Assembly (NCBI GenBank): GCA_019636835.1
Contig: JAHBWU010000001.1
Location: 62,001 to 126,000 of the forward strand
Origin: Nitrospira sp.
GTDB taxonomy: Bacteria > Nitrospirota > Nitrospiria > Nitrospirales > Nitrospiraceae
Reading direction: 5' to 3'
DNA length: 64,000 nucleotides
A program made the translations under genes and the position numbers. The notes under the pieces were generated by a model, which was given only the letters and a program-made list of their open reading frames with translations, was not told the DNA's origin and made no database searches. Positions 1 through 9,561 of this stretch are shown here, in pieces (within the stretch, counting starts at the first letter, position 1; every line of letters begins with the position of its first letter).

Positions 1-618
1 CGGGGATTTCGAGCCGCCGCCATCCGCAATCGTGCCGTCGCATCGACGGAGGCCGACTATATGGTGTTCACAGATGGTGATTGTGTTCCCTCACGCCATT
101 TCGTGCGTATCCATAAGCGATTCGCTGAACCAGGTTATTTCCTTGGATCAAATCGTGTATTGCTCTCGGCCGGGTTGACGAGCCGTGTTCTGCACCGGCG
201 GTTGCCGATTCATGCGTGGAACGGAATCGATTGGATGCAGTCCTGGTTTCGGCGCGAAGTCAATCGGGTGCTTCCTCTGATAAATCTGCCCGATGCTCCG
301 TTTCGAAAGTGGACGCCGGATCGTTGGAAAGGCATTAAAACTTGTAACTTCTCCGTTTGGCGGACCGACTTGGTCCGTGTGAACGGACTGGATGAGTCCT
401 ACGAGGGATGGGGACTGGAGGATTCTGATTTAGTCATTCGGCTTCTCCATGCCGGAGTCAAGCACAAGAATGCCCGCTTGGCTGCGACGGTGTTCCATTT
501 GTGGCATCAGGAACAGGATCGCCAATATCTCCATGAAAATCAGAAACGACTGAACGATTTGTTGCAATCGACTACGGTCAAGGCCGCTGTCGGGCTTGAT
601 CAATATGGCTTTTCGTGA
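1..618 (+). CDS. Glycosyltransferase family 2, 5' truncated by the window edge
   Basis: The reading frame is open from the first base, so the start lies outside the window. The visible residues contain a DGDC metal/nucleotide-sugar motif of the GT-A fold (VFTDGDCVP) and, about 110 residues later, a GWGLEDSDL segment typical of the C-terminal galactosyltransferase-like part of family 2 enzymes. It should transfer a sugar from a nucleotide donor onto a surface glycan at the cytoplasmic face of the membrane. The following methyltransferase and GT9 genes fit a polysaccharide or LPS-core locus. Donor and acceptor cannot be read from the sequence. Confidence 0.85.
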   Translation, partial: RGFRAAAIRNRAVASTEADYMVFTDGDCVPSRHFVRIHKRFAEPGYFLGSNRVLLSAGLTSRVLHRRLPIHAWNGIDWMQSWFRREVNRVLPLINLPDAPFRKWTPDRWKGIKTCNFSVWRTDLVRVNGLDESYEGWGLEDSDLVIRLLHAGVKHKNARLAATVFHLWHQEQDRQYLHENQKRLNDLLQSTTVKAAVGLDQYGFS

Positions 619-690
619 AATGCGCAATACCGGCGGATCGTTTGATCACCGAGTGCCCGGTTAGGACATCAGAATAAGAACGTTCTCACC

Positions 691-1593
691 ATGTATGCGG
701 ACAAAAAGGATGACCTAGGTCCCGTGTCGGCGACAATCTCACAGGATCGTTTGTTTCACCGGTGTCCTCTCGGCTGTAGCAACGATTTGCAGACGAGCGC
801 GATTACTCTAACCGAAGGACCGTTGCTTCGATGTGCGATGTGCAGTCAACTCCTCAGCAGCTGCACCCGTGGGCAATATGAGCTAGCGCTGAGGAAGTGG
901 GATACCTCGAATGGTACGACACCGGCGGTTCAATCTGTTGCTCGCTTTCAGCAAGTGACTGAGCGACGGTTGCGTTACGCTCTCCGTCTGCGGGGTCGGT
1001 TGTTTCCTCCACCGCTCCGTTTGCTCGATGTGGGCTGCTCTAGCGGAGCGTTGCTTGCCGTTGCCGCAAAGTTGGGATTCTCCCCAAGCGGCGTGGAAAT
1101 AGCGAGTAAAGCCGCTGAAACGGCTCAGCGTGCAGGCTTTGACGTATTTTGTGGCCTGCTCCATGAAGCCCGCTTTGCCGATGAGTCATTTGATGTCATC
1201 ACAGCATTCGAGCTCATCGAACACCTAAACGCCCCACGTCTCTTGTTGAACGAATGCCATCGGATCTTGAAGCCGGAAGGTGTTCTCATTATTAACACTC
1301 CGAATGCTGCAAGTTGGACAGCCAGTGTCATGAGGGAATGCTGGGATGGTTTTAGTCTATCCTCAATGGGCGGTCACGTGAGTTTCTTCTCGCCACGGTC
1401 GCTCGCAAATCTGGCTGGGCAATGTGGATTCCGGGTGGAACGTCTTGAGACCAGGCGTGTCAGGTTTGCGGAGTCTCATCAAGTGTCGCCCATTATGTAT
1501 CGTATACTGAAAGTAATGGGAGAAGTGCTCAACATTCCGGCAAGTCTGCTGAACAAGGGCCACGACATGCTCGCGTTTTTGAGAAAGATGTAG
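691..1593 (+). CDS. SAM-dependent methyltransferase (class I) with N-terminal Cys cluster
   Basis: 300 residues. The SAM-binding motif I is LLDVGCSSGALL near residue 110, followed by an acidic ribose-binding position (GVEIA) and the post-I motif DVITAFELIEHL, as in UbiG/Methyltransf_11 and Methyltransf_23 proteins. The N-terminal 60 residues carry a CP-C...C-x2-C pattern (RCPLGC, RCAMCSQ) that looks like a small zinc-binding module, a layout seen in methyltransferases of polysaccharide loci. It sits between two glycosyltransferase genes, so methylation of a sugar or glycan end is likely; the substrate is unknown. Confidence 0.85.
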   Translation: MYADKKDDLGPVSATISQDRLFHRCPLGCSNDLQTSAITLTEGPLLRCAMCSQLLSSCTRGQYELALRKWDTSNGTTPAVQSVARFQQVTERRLRYALRLRGRLFPPPLRLLDVGCSSGALLAVAAKLGFSPSGVEIASKAAETAQRAGFDVFCGLLHEARFADESFDVITAFELIEHLNAPRLLLNECHRILKPEGVLIINTPNAASWTASVMRECWDGFSLSSMGGHVSFFSPRSLANLAGQCGFRVERLETRRVRFAESHQVSPIMYRILKVMGEVLNIPASLLNKGHDMLAFLRKM

Positions 1594-1604
1594 ATGGCGA
1601 CAGA

Positions 1605-2729
1605 GTGAGAGGCCGGATGAAGCGGAAGATTCATAGCGCTCTGGTTGTCTGCACTCGGCGCATCGGGGATGTCTTGTTGGCAACACCGGTTGTGCGGTCG
1701 CTTAAAATCGCGTATCCCGGAGCTGCCGTCGATATGCTGGTTTTCGAGGGGACGCAAGCTGTCGTATCCGCGAATCCCGACCTCCGACGAATCTGGACGA
1801 TTCCCGAACATCCTCCGATCGGGACCCATCTGAGACTGCTCCGCTCGATTTGGCGTCGCTATGATGTCGCCCTTTCGGTCTTGGCCGGCGATCGTCCTAC
1901 CTTTCACGCATGGATGGCCGGCCGATATCGAGTAGGAACGTTGTTGCCGGACAGCAAATCACGGTGGAAACGGACCCTGCTCCATGAATGGATTCCGTTC
2001 GATAACTTGTCTACTCATACGGTCGTTATGAATCTACGGTTGCTTGCACCGTTAGGGATCGAACCTCTGGGGACTCCTGTTGTCGGTTGGAGACAGGAGG
2101 ATGAAGCATCCGTCCATCGCGTGTTTCCGGGAATAGCGAATCATCGACGATACGCCGTGCTGCATGTCTCGCCGAAGTTTGCCTACAAGACCTGGTCGGT
2201 GGCCGGTTGGGTCGCGCTTGGACGGTGGTTGGTCGATCAGGGACTTGTGGTCGTGGTGGCAGGAGGGGCGTCGGATCAACGAGCCTACAGTGAGCAAGTG
2301 GTCGAGAGACTCCCGGATGCGGTGAATCTTGTCGGTCATCTGACATTGCCGGCGCTCGGTTATCTGCTCAGCCGCGCAGCCGTGTATGTCGGAACGGATA
2401 CCGCGGTGAGTCATATGGCGGCGGCCGTCGGTGCGCCGACCGTCGTTCTGTTCGGGCCGTCAAATCCGGTGAAGTGGGGACCTTGGCCGAAGGACTTGCC
2501 GGTCACGGCTCAGAGTCCGTGGAAAACCCATGGATCGCAACGGCTGGAAAATGTCTACTTGCTTCAAGGTGAAGGAGACTGCGTGCCGTGCTTGGGCGAG
2601 GGCTGCGATCGCCATATCAATAGTTTGAGCGAATGCCTGCAACAGTTGCCCGTGAATCGTGTGATCCAGGTCGTCGAAATGATGTTGGCGGAACGTGAGC
2701 ATCGCGTGCAGACCCAGGGTTGCGCATGA
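1605..2729 (+). CDS. Glycosyltransferase family 9 (ADP-heptose:LPS heptosyltransferase-like)
   Basis: 374 residues from a GTG start; an ATG four codons later (1617) is an equally good alternative. The N-terminus has the GT9 opening RRIGDVLLATPVVRSLK, and the C-terminal half has the donor-site region YVGTDTAVSHMAAAVGAPTVVLFGPSNPVKWGP characteristic of WaaC/WaaF/WaaQ-type enzymes. It should add a heptose-like sugar to LPS core or a related glycan on the inner face of the inner membrane. Its stop codon overlaps the ATG of the next gene, so the two are translationally coupled. The exact acceptor is not predictable. Confidence 0.85.
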   Translation: MRGRMKRKIHSALVVCTRRIGDVLLATPVVRSLKIAYPGAAVDMLVFEGTQAVVSANPDLRRIWTIPEHPPIGTHLRLLRSIWRRYDVALSVLAGDRPTFHAWMAGRYRVGTLLPDSKSRWKRTLLHEWIPFDNLSTHTVVMNLRLLAPLGIEPLGTPVVGWRQEDEASVHRVFPGIANHRRYAVLHVSPKFAYKTWSVAGWVALGRWLVDQGLVVVVAGGASDQRAYSEQVVERLPDAVNLVGHLTLPALGYLLSRAAVYVGTDTAVSHMAAAVGAPTVVLFGPSNPVKWGPWPKDLPVTAQSPWKTHGSQRLENVYLLQGEGDCVPCLGEGCDRHINSLSECLQQLPVNRVIQVVEMMLAEREHRVQTQGCA

Positions 2730-4621
2730 AACAGACCGTAGCCAAATTATTTTACTCCATCGCCGGACGCTATGGGAGCGCCGTGCTCGATCATCGCTCG
2801 GCTCTTGTTATCGGCGTGCAGCTGGCTCTGATCCTGGCGGCCAATTTGACCGCCTTTGCGTTGCGCTTTGAAGGTGATATTCCTCCCGAATATCGGGAGA
2901 TCATGTGGGATCATGTGCCCGCCGTGTTGCTGATCTTCGGTGCCGGTTTATGGGTGTTTGGGATTCAACGAGGACTTTGGAGATATGTCGGTCTTCACGA
3001 TCTGGGGAAAATCCTCTTGGCCTCTCTGACCAGTGCAACGGTATTTTACGGAGTGATCCATCTTATCGGCGGTATTACGCAGTATCCTCGATCAGTGATC
3101 ATCTTGACCGCCCTGTTGAACGGATTGTATTTGGCGGGCATTCGATTGGCCGTGCGGGGGTTCCGGGAATGGCTCCAGGTTGCCGGTCCGAGTGCACGAC
3201 GCGTCTTGATCATCGGCGCGGGAAATGCGGGAGAGCTGCTGGTAAGAGACATGCTGTCCGACGCAAATTATAACTGCCGTCCGGTGGGGTTCGTGGACGA
3301 CGATCCTGTCAAGCGCAAGAAAATGATCCATGGCATCCCGGTTATAGGAACGATTGCCGATACCAGGAAGGCGGCCGAGAGGCTGGACGCCCAAGAAATC
3401 ATCGTCGCCATTCCATCGTCTTCGACGGCGGTGAAACAGAAAATTCTGGCGGCTTCCGAAGGCTGCACGGTTCCGATTAAGACCTTGCCGAGTGTCCGAA
3501 GTCTACTCGGTGATTCGGTCTTGCTGCAGCAAGTGAGGCCGATGAATTTGGATGATTTGTTGCAGCGTGAGCCGATCCAGACGGATCGCCAAGAACTGCA
3601 CCCGCTCATCACCGGAAAGACGCTGCTCGTCACCGGAGCGGGAGGTTCGATCGGATCGGAATTATGCAGGCAAATCGCCCGACACAAGCCTCAAGCATTA
3701 GTCCTGTTCGAACGCTACGAAAACGCGCTCCATTCGCTTCTGTTGGAGTTACGAACGACCTTTCCGGAAGTAACGATGCACCCGGTCATCGGGGATGTGA
3801 CCGTGCTCGACCGCGTATCGGAAGTCTTCCGCCAGACCGGCCCGGATATCGTATTTCATGCTGCGGCGCACAAACATGTTCCGCTGATGGAGCTGAACCC
3901 GAAGGAAGCGATCCGCAACAATATCCTAGGGACTCGCGTGGTCGCCGAAGTCGCTTTGAAGACAGGCGTCGACCGATTTGTGCTGATCTCCACGGATAAG
4001 GCCGTCAATCCCTCAAGCGTCATGGGTGTCACCAAGAGAATTGCGGAGCATTTGGTGCAGGAGCACAACCACACCGGTCTCACGAAATTTACGGTCGTGC
4101 GGTTCGGCAACGTGTTGGGCAGCAACGGGAGCGTGGTGCCCTTGTTCTCCGAACAGATCCGCAAGGGCGGTCCGGTAACCGTCACCCATCCGGAGATCAA
4201 GCGGTTTTTCATGACGATTCCCGAGGCCGTGCAGCTGGTTCTCCAAGCGAGCGTGATGGGACGGGGAGGAGAAGTGTTCGTGCTGGATATGGGAGAACAG
4301 ATCAAAGTCACCGATCTGGCCAAAAACATGATCGTGTTGGCCGGCCTCGTCCCAGGGAAGGACGTTGACATAGTCTTTACGGGGCTTCGGCCGGGAGAAA
4401 AGTTGTACGAGGAGCTGTTTGAGGATGGCGAACAGGTCGAGCCGACTACCCACCCTAAGATCCATCGCGCTGTGGGCACCCCTGTCCCGGTGGGCGAACT
4501 AGACGAATGGTTGGAGTCATTGCCGACGACGTTGCCCAACAGCGACGAAGAGGACCTCCTTCAAGATCTCAAGCGGCTGGTGCCCAGTTTCCAGCCGGAC
4601 CTCTCTCAGGGAGTTTCATAG
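2726..4621 (+). CDS. FlaA1/CapD/WbpM-like nucleoside-diphosphate-sugar dehydratase/epimerase
   Basis: 631 residues from the ATG at 2726, chosen because it overlaps the previous stop as ATGA; a TTG two codons earlier is possible. Four or so N-terminal membrane helices (about 25-130) are followed by a CoA-binding-like Rossmann domain (VLIIGAGNAGELLVRDML) and a second SDR domain with GAGGSIGSELCRQI near 300 and the active-site SMGVTKRIAE (TK variant of YxxxK) near 440. This is the architecture of inner-membrane UDP-GlcNAc 4,6-dehydratases such as WbpM, making precursors of 6-deoxy amino sugars. The sugar product is not identified. Confidence 0.9.
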   Translation: MKQTVAKLFYSIAGRYGSAVLDHRSALVIGVQLALILAANLTAFALRFEGDIPPEYREIMWDHVPAVLLIFGAGLWVFGIQRGLWRYVGLHDLGKILLASLTSATVFYGVIHLIGGITQYPRSVIILTALLNGLYLAGIRLAVRGFREWLQVAGPSARRVLIIGAGNAGELLVRDMLSDANYNCRPVGFVDDDPVKRKKMIHGIPVIGTIADTRKAAERLDAQEIIVAIPSSSTAVKQKILAASEGCTVPIKTLPSVRSLLGDSVLLQQVRPMNLDDLLQREPIQTDRQELHPLITGKTLLVTGAGGSIGSELCRQIARHKPQALVLFERYENALHSLLLELRTTFPEVTMHPVIGDVTVLDRVSEVFRQTGPDIVFHAAAHKHVPLMELNPKEAIRNNILGTRVVAEVALKTGVDRFVLISTDKAVNPSSVMGVTKRIAEHLVQEHNHTGLTKFTVVRFGNVLGSNGSVVPLFSEQIRKGGPVTVTHPEIKRFFMTIPEAVQLVLQASVMGRGGEVFVLDMGEQIKVTDLAKNMIVLAGLVPGKDVDIVFTGLRPGEKLYEELFEDGEQVEPTTHPKIHRAVGTPVPVGELDEWLESLPTTLPNSDEEDLLQDLKRLVPSFQPDLSQGVS

Positions 4622-4737
4622 TTTTTACATATCAAGTGGCGATTTCTCCCCTTCGTGCTATCGTCAAGCCCTACAGTTCCAACCGACGGCAACTGATACA
4701 AACCACTGGGAACCACTTGCAATAGGAAGGAAGAGCA

Positions 4738-5478
4738 GTGAAAGGTGTTGTTCTGGCGGGTGGGCTGGGAACCAGGTTGTTGCCTCTCACCAAGGTCACA
4801 AACAAACATCTGCTTCCGGTTTATAACCGGCCGATGATCTATTATCCGATTCAGACGCTGGTCAACGCGGGTGTGACGGAAATCATGTTGGTGACCGGCG
4901 GGAACAACGCGGGTGACTTTTTAAAACTGCTTGGGAACGGGAGAGAGTTTGGGCTCAAACATCTCAACTATACCTATCAGGAGGGTGAAGGAGGCATTGC
5001 CGATGCGCTTCGGTTGGCTGAGCATTTTGCCGATGGCGAACCGATTTGCGTCGTGTTGGGCGATAACATCATTCAAGGGAGCGTCGCCGAGGCGGCGGAC
5101 CACTTTTGCCGCCAGCGAAAAGGGGCGAAAATTCTTCTCAAAAAAGTCAAAGATCCACAACGGTTCGGCGTGCCAGTTTTGGAAGGTGAACGCGTCGTAA
5201 GGATTGAAGAGAAACCGCTCCATCCGCGATCGCCGTATGCCGTCACGGGCATTTACTTTTATGATCCACAAGTATTCGAGTTCATCCGATCCCTCAAACC
5301 GTCGGCGAGGGGGGAACTGGAAATTACCGACGTCAACAACGCCTACATCCAGGCCGGAATGCTGACATGGGATCTGCTTCAAGGATGGTGGACGGACGCC
5401 GGCACCATCGAGTCTCTCTATTTGGCCAATCAGTTGGTCGGCCAAACCGGCGCCAATAACCTTAGTTTAGCGGCGTAG
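4738..5478 (+). CDS. rmlA: Glucose-1-phosphate thymidylyltransferase (short RmlA-type)
   Basis: 246 residues with a GTG start placed directly after an AGGAAGGAAG ribosome-binding site. It opens with the sugar nucleotidyltransferase signature VLAGGLGTRLLPLTKVTNKHLLPV and contains VVLGDNI (metal-binding Asp). It makes dTDP-glucose from glucose-1-phosphate and dTTP. It is shorter than the roughly 290-residue enterobacterial RmlA and resembles the shorter thymidylyltransferase branch. It abuts rmlB with no gap and is followed by rmlD, so the dTDP-rhamnose or a related dTDP-6-deoxyhexose pathway is the likely destination. Confidence 0.88.
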   Translation: MKGVVLAGGLGTRLLPLTKVTNKHLLPVYNRPMIYYPIQTLVNAGVTEIMLVTGGNNAGDFLKLLGNGREFGLKHLNYTYQEGEGGIADALRLAEHFADGEPICVVLGDNIIQGSVAEAADHFCRQRKGAKILLKKVKDPQRFGVPVLEGERVVRIEEKPLHPRSPYAVTGIYFYDPQVFEFIRSLKPSARGELEITDVNNAYIQAGMLTWDLLQGWWTDAGTIESLYLANQLVGQTGANNLSLAA

Positions 5479-6495
5479 ATGCGTATCCTTGTCACAGGGG
5501 GCGCCGGGTTCATCGGTTCTCACCTTGTCCGACGTCTGCTGGCCTCCGAACAGCACCAGGTCGTCAACCTCGATGCCCTCTGCTATTCGGGGAATTTGAC
5601 CAACCTGGACAGGATAAGTCGACAGCCGGGGTATGTGTTCGTGCGTGGCGACATTTGCGATGGATCGTTGGTTTCATCCGTGCTTCGCAAATATCAAATC
5701 GAGGGTATCGTTAATTGCGCGGCGGAGACGCATGTCGACCGTTCGATTCTTGACCCGGGAAGCTTCGCTCGAACCGATGTCGTGGGCACGGGTGTGTTGC
5801 TGGAGGAAGGGCGGCATGCCGGCGTGAAACGGTTTCTTCAGGTCAGTACGGACGAAGTGTACGGCAGCATTGAGTCCGGTCTCTCGACGGAAGAAGACCG
5901 GGTGGAGCCACGTAGCCCCTACTCGGCCAGTAAAGCGGGGGCAGATCTTCTTGTGCTGAGTTACTGGACGACCTATCAATTTCCGGTAGTGGTGACGAGG
6001 GGCAGCAATACCTATGGCTCCCATCAGTATCCAGAGAAATTCATTCCGCTCTTTGTGACGAATGCCATTGATGATCAGCTGTTGCCGTTGTACGGCGACG
6101 GCAAATACCGTCGCGATTGGCTCGCCGTCGAGGACCATTGTGCCGGGATTGAGCATGTGTTTTTTCATGGAGAGCCGGGGACTGTGTACAACATCGGCGG
6201 GGGAAACGAACGCGAAAACATGGTGATCGCCGAGGAGATTCTCTCGTGCCTCGGCAAGCCGAAGAGCTTGCTTCGCTTCGTGGTAGACCGGCCTGGTCAT
6301 GATCGGCGGTATGCGGTCGATAGCGGGAAGCTCCGTCGGCTCGGATGGCACCCTGTCGTGCCGTTCGAAGAAGGACTGCGTGCGACCATTCAATGGTATC
6401 GAGAACATGAGTCCTGGTGGCGCCCCATCAAGTCCGGGGAGTTCCGGAAGTATTATGAGCAGATGTACGGCAAGCGGTTACAGCAAGCCGGCTGA
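5479..6495 (+). CDS. rmlB: dTDP-glucose 4,6-dehydratase
   Basis: 338 residues; the ATG follows the rmlA stop codon immediately. An extended SDR with the NAD-binding GGAGFIGSHLVRRLL at the N-terminus, the dehydratase-specific STDEVYGSI near 125 (catalytic Asp-Glu) and the YSASKAGADLL (YxxxK) active site near 150, plus the RDWLAVEDHC motif shared by RmlB proteins. It converts dTDP-glucose into dTDP-4-keto-6-deoxyglucose. Length and motif order are as usual for the family. Confidence 0.92.
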   Translation: MRILVTGGAGFIGSHLVRRLLASEQHQVVNLDALCYSGNLTNLDRISRQPGYVFVRGDICDGSLVSSVLRKYQIEGIVNCAAETHVDRSILDPGSFARTDVVGTGVLLEEGRHAGVKRFLQVSTDEVYGSIESGLSTEEDRVEPRSPYSASKAGADLLVLSYWTTYQFPVVVTRGSNTYGSHQYPEKFIPLFVTNAIDDQLLPLYGDGKYRRDWLAVEDHCAGIEHVFFHGEPGTVYNIGGGNERENMVIAEEILSCLGKPKSLLRFVVDRPGHDRRYAVDSGKLRRLGWHPVVPFEEGLRATIQWYREHESWWRPIKSGEFRKYYEQMYGKRLQQAG

Positions 6496-6585
6496 GACAG
6501 CGATTGCTGTGGATAGCTTCGAGTAATATCTGCCGAAAACTCCACTTGCAGCCTCGTCTCAACCGAGTTCATTGTCAATGCCGAT

Positions 6586-7440
6586 ATGAGAGTTCTCCTT
6601 ACTGGGGCCAATGGGCAACTGGGCAGCGCGCTTTGCGAGGTGTTTGGGTACGAAACCGTTATACCCAAGGACTTACCGGACTTTGATCTCACGCGCCCGA
6701 CGGTTGCAGAAGAGATCATCGGATCCGCTCCCGACGTGATCATCCATGCGGCTGCCTATACCGATGTAGATGGGGCCGAACGAGAACCGGCTCTCGCGTT
6801 GGCGGTAAATGCCGAGGGAACTGAGCGGATCGCACGCGCCGCCGTTCGGATTGGAGCTCGCCTCATTTATATTTCTACCGATTATGTGTTCGATGGGAAG
6901 CAGCGGACACCGTATCGTGAAGACGATAGTCCGCACCCGATCAACCGATATGGATTTTCAAAGTGGAAAGGTGAACAGGCCGTTCTGACGTCCGGGGCCA
7001 GGGCACTCGTTGTCCGAACCGCATGGCTCTATGGATCGCTCGGTAAGAATTTCGTGAAGTCGATTATGCGGGCGGCGCAGAGCGAGCCGGTTCTGAAGGT
7101 CGTGAACGATCAATCCGGTTGCCCTACCTATGCCGAGGACTTGGCCGCTTCCATTGCTTCGTTGGTCAGGAAGGATGTGGAAGGGGTGATCCATGTCACC
7201 AATCGCGGACAGTGCACATGGTATGAGTTTGCGCAGGCCATCGTTCGTGAAATGGGGTTCTGTTGTTCCGTCCTGCCGATCACGACGGAGCAGGCAGGAC
7301 GTCTTGCCAAGCGACCGCCGTATTCCGTGTTGAGTCCGGACCGCTTGGTGTCATGGGGGCTGGGGTTACCTGAATGGAATCAGGCGCTCGCCCGATTTTC
7401 CAAAGTCGTCCGCATGCCTCTTAGCATTTCCCAGGAGTGA
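6586..7440 (+). CDS. rmlD: dTDP-4-dehydrorhamnose reductase
   Basis: 284 residues beginning with the NADPH-binding GANGQLGSAL, then ISTDYVFDGKQRTPYRE and the YGFSKWKGEQ active site typical of RmlD. It reduces dTDP-4-keto-L-rhamnose to dTDP-L-rhamnose. The 90-base gap after rmlB contains no gene; in many loci rmlC (the 3,5-epimerase) sits beside these genes, but none is present here. The epimerase must lie elsewhere in the genome if L-rhamnose is really the product. Confidence 0.9.
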   Translation: MRVLLTGANGQLGSALCEVFGYETVIPKDLPDFDLTRPTVAEEIIGSAPDVIIHAAAYTDVDGAEREPALALAVNAEGTERIARAAVRIGARLIYISTDYVFDGKQRTPYREDDSPHPINRYGFSKWKGEQAVLTSGARALVVRTAWLYGSLGKNFVKSIMRAAQSEPVLKVVNDQSGCPTYAEDLAASIASLVRKDVEGVIHVTNRGQCTWYEFAQAIVREMGFCCSVLPITTEQAGRLAKRPPYSVLSPDRLVSWGLGLPEWNQALARFSKVVRMPLSISQE

Positions 7441-7537
7441 GCGCTCCTCTCGGCAAAACTCTTTGCAATTGTGCTGAGACTCGTTAAGATAGCAGTCGAT
7501 TCTTATCAGGACGTCTCGCTCTTCTTCTAATTAGCGC

Positions 7538-8074
7538 GTGAAACTGAAAACTCAGCAAAAACCCGCGAGAAGCCTCTTGCGGGAAATCCGTTTGTTCGCC
7601 ACGGATGTGGACGGAGTTCTCACCGATGCCGGCATGTATTATTCCGAGTCGGGCGATGAGTGGAAAAAGTTCAACACCCGAGACGGAATGGGGATCAAAT
7701 TGCTGCAGAAGGCCGGCCTCATCACGGCGATTGTGACGCAGGAACGAACGAGATTAGTCGCCCGCCGTGCGGAAAAACTCGCCATCCCTGAACTGCATCA
7801 GGGAGTGATGGACAAATTGTCGGTCATCCGTGACATGGCTATGCGACATGGGATCTCACTCAGACAAGTCGCGTATATCGGCGATGATGTGAATGATATC
7901 GAGGCTTTGAAGGCGGTGGGATTCTCAGCGGCTCCCGCGGATAGTCTCCCTCAAGTGTTGGACATCGTCGATTATGTCTGCCGGCAGAAGGGCGGAGAGG
8001 GGGCGGTCAGAGAGCTTGTTGAAATAATACTATTGTCTCGCGGCGAGACGAACACCACTAAACGCAAGCGTTGA
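7538..8074 (+). CDS. KdsC-like HAD phosphatase (Kdo-8-phosphate phosphatase family)
   Basis: 178 residues from a GTG start. HAD motif I is FATDVDGVLTDAGMYY (nucleophile and acid Asp), and motif IV is YIGDDVNDIEAL; length and lack of a large cap match the C0-type tetrameric KdsC family, which removes the phosphate from 3-deoxy-manno-octulosonate-8-phosphate during Kdo synthesis. No kdsA, kdsB or kdsD gene is next to it in the window, so a related acidic-sugar phosphate is also possible. Its stop codon falls 8 bases before the manC ATG. Confidence 0.82.
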   Translation: MKLKTQQKPARSLLREIRLFATDVDGVLTDAGMYYSESGDEWKKFNTRDGMGIKLLQKAGLITAIVTQERTRLVARRAEKLAIPELHQGVMDKLSVIRDMAMRHGISLRQVAYIGDDVNDIEALKAVGFSAAPADSLPQVLDIVDYVCRQKGGEGAVRELVEIILLSRGETNTTKRKR

Positions 8075-8082
8075 GGAAAGCT

Positions 8083-9561
8083 ATGGCGCGTACATACGCA
8101 CTGTATCCGGTGATCATGGCGGGAGGGAGCGGGACCAGGTTTTGGCCGTTGAGCCGTCATCTGTTCCCGAAGCAGCTCTTGCGGATCAGCGGAGAATATA
8201 CGCTCATTCAACAGACCATGCGACGTGTCATAGGCTGTGCGCCGGCCGTCAATGTACTGATCTCGACAAATGCGGCGCAAGCCGACCTCATCCGTGTGCA
8301 ATTGGTCGATTGGAAAGAGGATCTCACGAATGGATTTCTCCTTGAACCGGAAGGACGTAACACGGCGCCCGCCATTGCATTGGCGGCGGTCGAGGTGCTG
8401 ACACGTGATCCTGACGGCCTCATGTTGGTGGTTCCCGCCGACCACGTCGTGACAGGACAGCGCGACTTTGAGACTGCGGTCCGATTGGCTGCGCAATTGG
8501 CTACAGAGGGTTACTTGGTCACGTTTGGGATCAAGCCGATCAGACCGGAGACGGGTTATGGTTATATTAAGCCGAAAGACAAAACGCTGCTTGGTAAACA
8601 GGGCAAGTTGCGAGGGCATCTCGTTCAAAAATTTGTTGAGAAGCCCAACGCCGTCAAGGCAGCTCGGTACGTGAAGGCAGGCGGCTATTTTTGGAATAGC
8701 GGCATGTTTGTTTGGCGTGCCGCGACGATCTTGGAGGAAATCGGACGTCACCAGCCGGCAATCATAGCCGCAATGGAACGGATCAAGAAGCTTAGAATGG
8801 ACGGTGCCCCAAAGCAGGCAATCGACGATGTCTATCGCCGAATCGTGTCGATTTCTATCGATACCGGTGTGATGGAACGGTCGTCTAAGGCAGCCGTAGT
8901 ACCGGTGACGTTTCAGTGGTCTGATGTCGGGAGCTGGGGCAGCTTGGACGAAGTGGCGGAGAAGGACAGGGCCGGCAATGTGGTCACAGGACGGGTGATC
9001 GACCTTGAGAGCAAGCACTCGATTGTCTATGCGGATCGGCGTGTCGTCGCGACGATCGGCTTGCAAAATATGGTGGTGGTGGACACTCCGGATGCGACGT
9101 TGGTGTGTCCGAAATCTCGAGCACAGGATGTGAAAAAGATCGTCGACATTTTGAAACAGCGGCAAGCGCCTGAACATTTGGAACACCTGACGGTTCAGCG
9201 ACCATGGGGCTCATATACCGTGCTGGAAGAAGGTCCGGGGTTCAAGGTGAAACGTGTCACGGTGAATCCCGGTGGTCGGCTCTCTCTTCAAATGCATCAT
9301 CAGCGTAGCGAACATTGGGTGGTGATTGCCGGTACTGCGCGCGTCACAAGAGATCAAGAAGTTTTCGATCTGCACGTCGGCGAAAGTACGGCCATTCCGG
9401 TGAACACCAAGCATCGATTGGAAAATCCAGGGCAGGAGACGCTGCATATCATCGAAGTGCAGAACGGACCCTATCTCGGTGAGGATGATATTGTGCGGTT
9501 CAAGGACGACTATGGAAGGGACGTTAATCGTGAAGCGTTAAACGTGAAACGGGAGACGTGA
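8083..9561 (+). CDS. manC: Mannose-1-phosphate guanylyltransferase / mannose-6-phosphate isomerase
   Basis: 492 residues; ATG at 8083 is preferred over a TTG at 8071 because a GAGGAAAG ribosome-binding site precedes it. The N-terminal nucleotidyltransferase domain shows MAGGSGTRFWPLSR, FVEKP and the WSDVGSW segment; the C-terminal cupin-type isomerase domain has PWGSYTVLEEG and the metal-site run SLQMHHQRSEHW. The bifunctional type II enzyme makes mannose-6-phosphate and GDP-mannose. The last codons (DVNREALNVKRET) overlap an inverted-repeat element at 9522-9545, suggesting that the original C-terminus was altered or extended by the repeat. Confidence 0.92.
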   Translation: MARTYALYPVIMAGGSGTRFWPLSRHLFPKQLLRISGEYTLIQQTMRRVIGCAPAVNVLISTNAAQADLIRVQLVDWKEDLTNGFLLEPEGRNTAPAIALAAVEVLTRDPDGLMLVVPADHVVTGQRDFETAVRLAAQLATEGYLVTFGIKPIRPETGYGYIKPKDKTLLGKQGKLRGHLVQKFVEKPNAVKAARYVKAGGYFWNSGMFVWRAATILEEIGRHQPAIIAAMERIKKLRMDGAPKQAIDDVYRRIVSISIDTGVMERSSKAAVVPVTFQWSDVGSWGSLDEVAEKDRAGNVVTGRVIDLESKHSIVYADRRVVATIGLQNMVVVDTPDATLVCPKSRAQDVKKIVDILKQRQAPEHLEHLTVQRPWGSYTVLEEGPGFKVKRVTVNPGGRLSLQMHHQRSEHWVVIAGTARVTRDQEVFDLHVGESTAIPVNTKHRLENPGQETLHIIEVQNGPYLGEDDIVRFKDDYGRDVNREALNVKRET

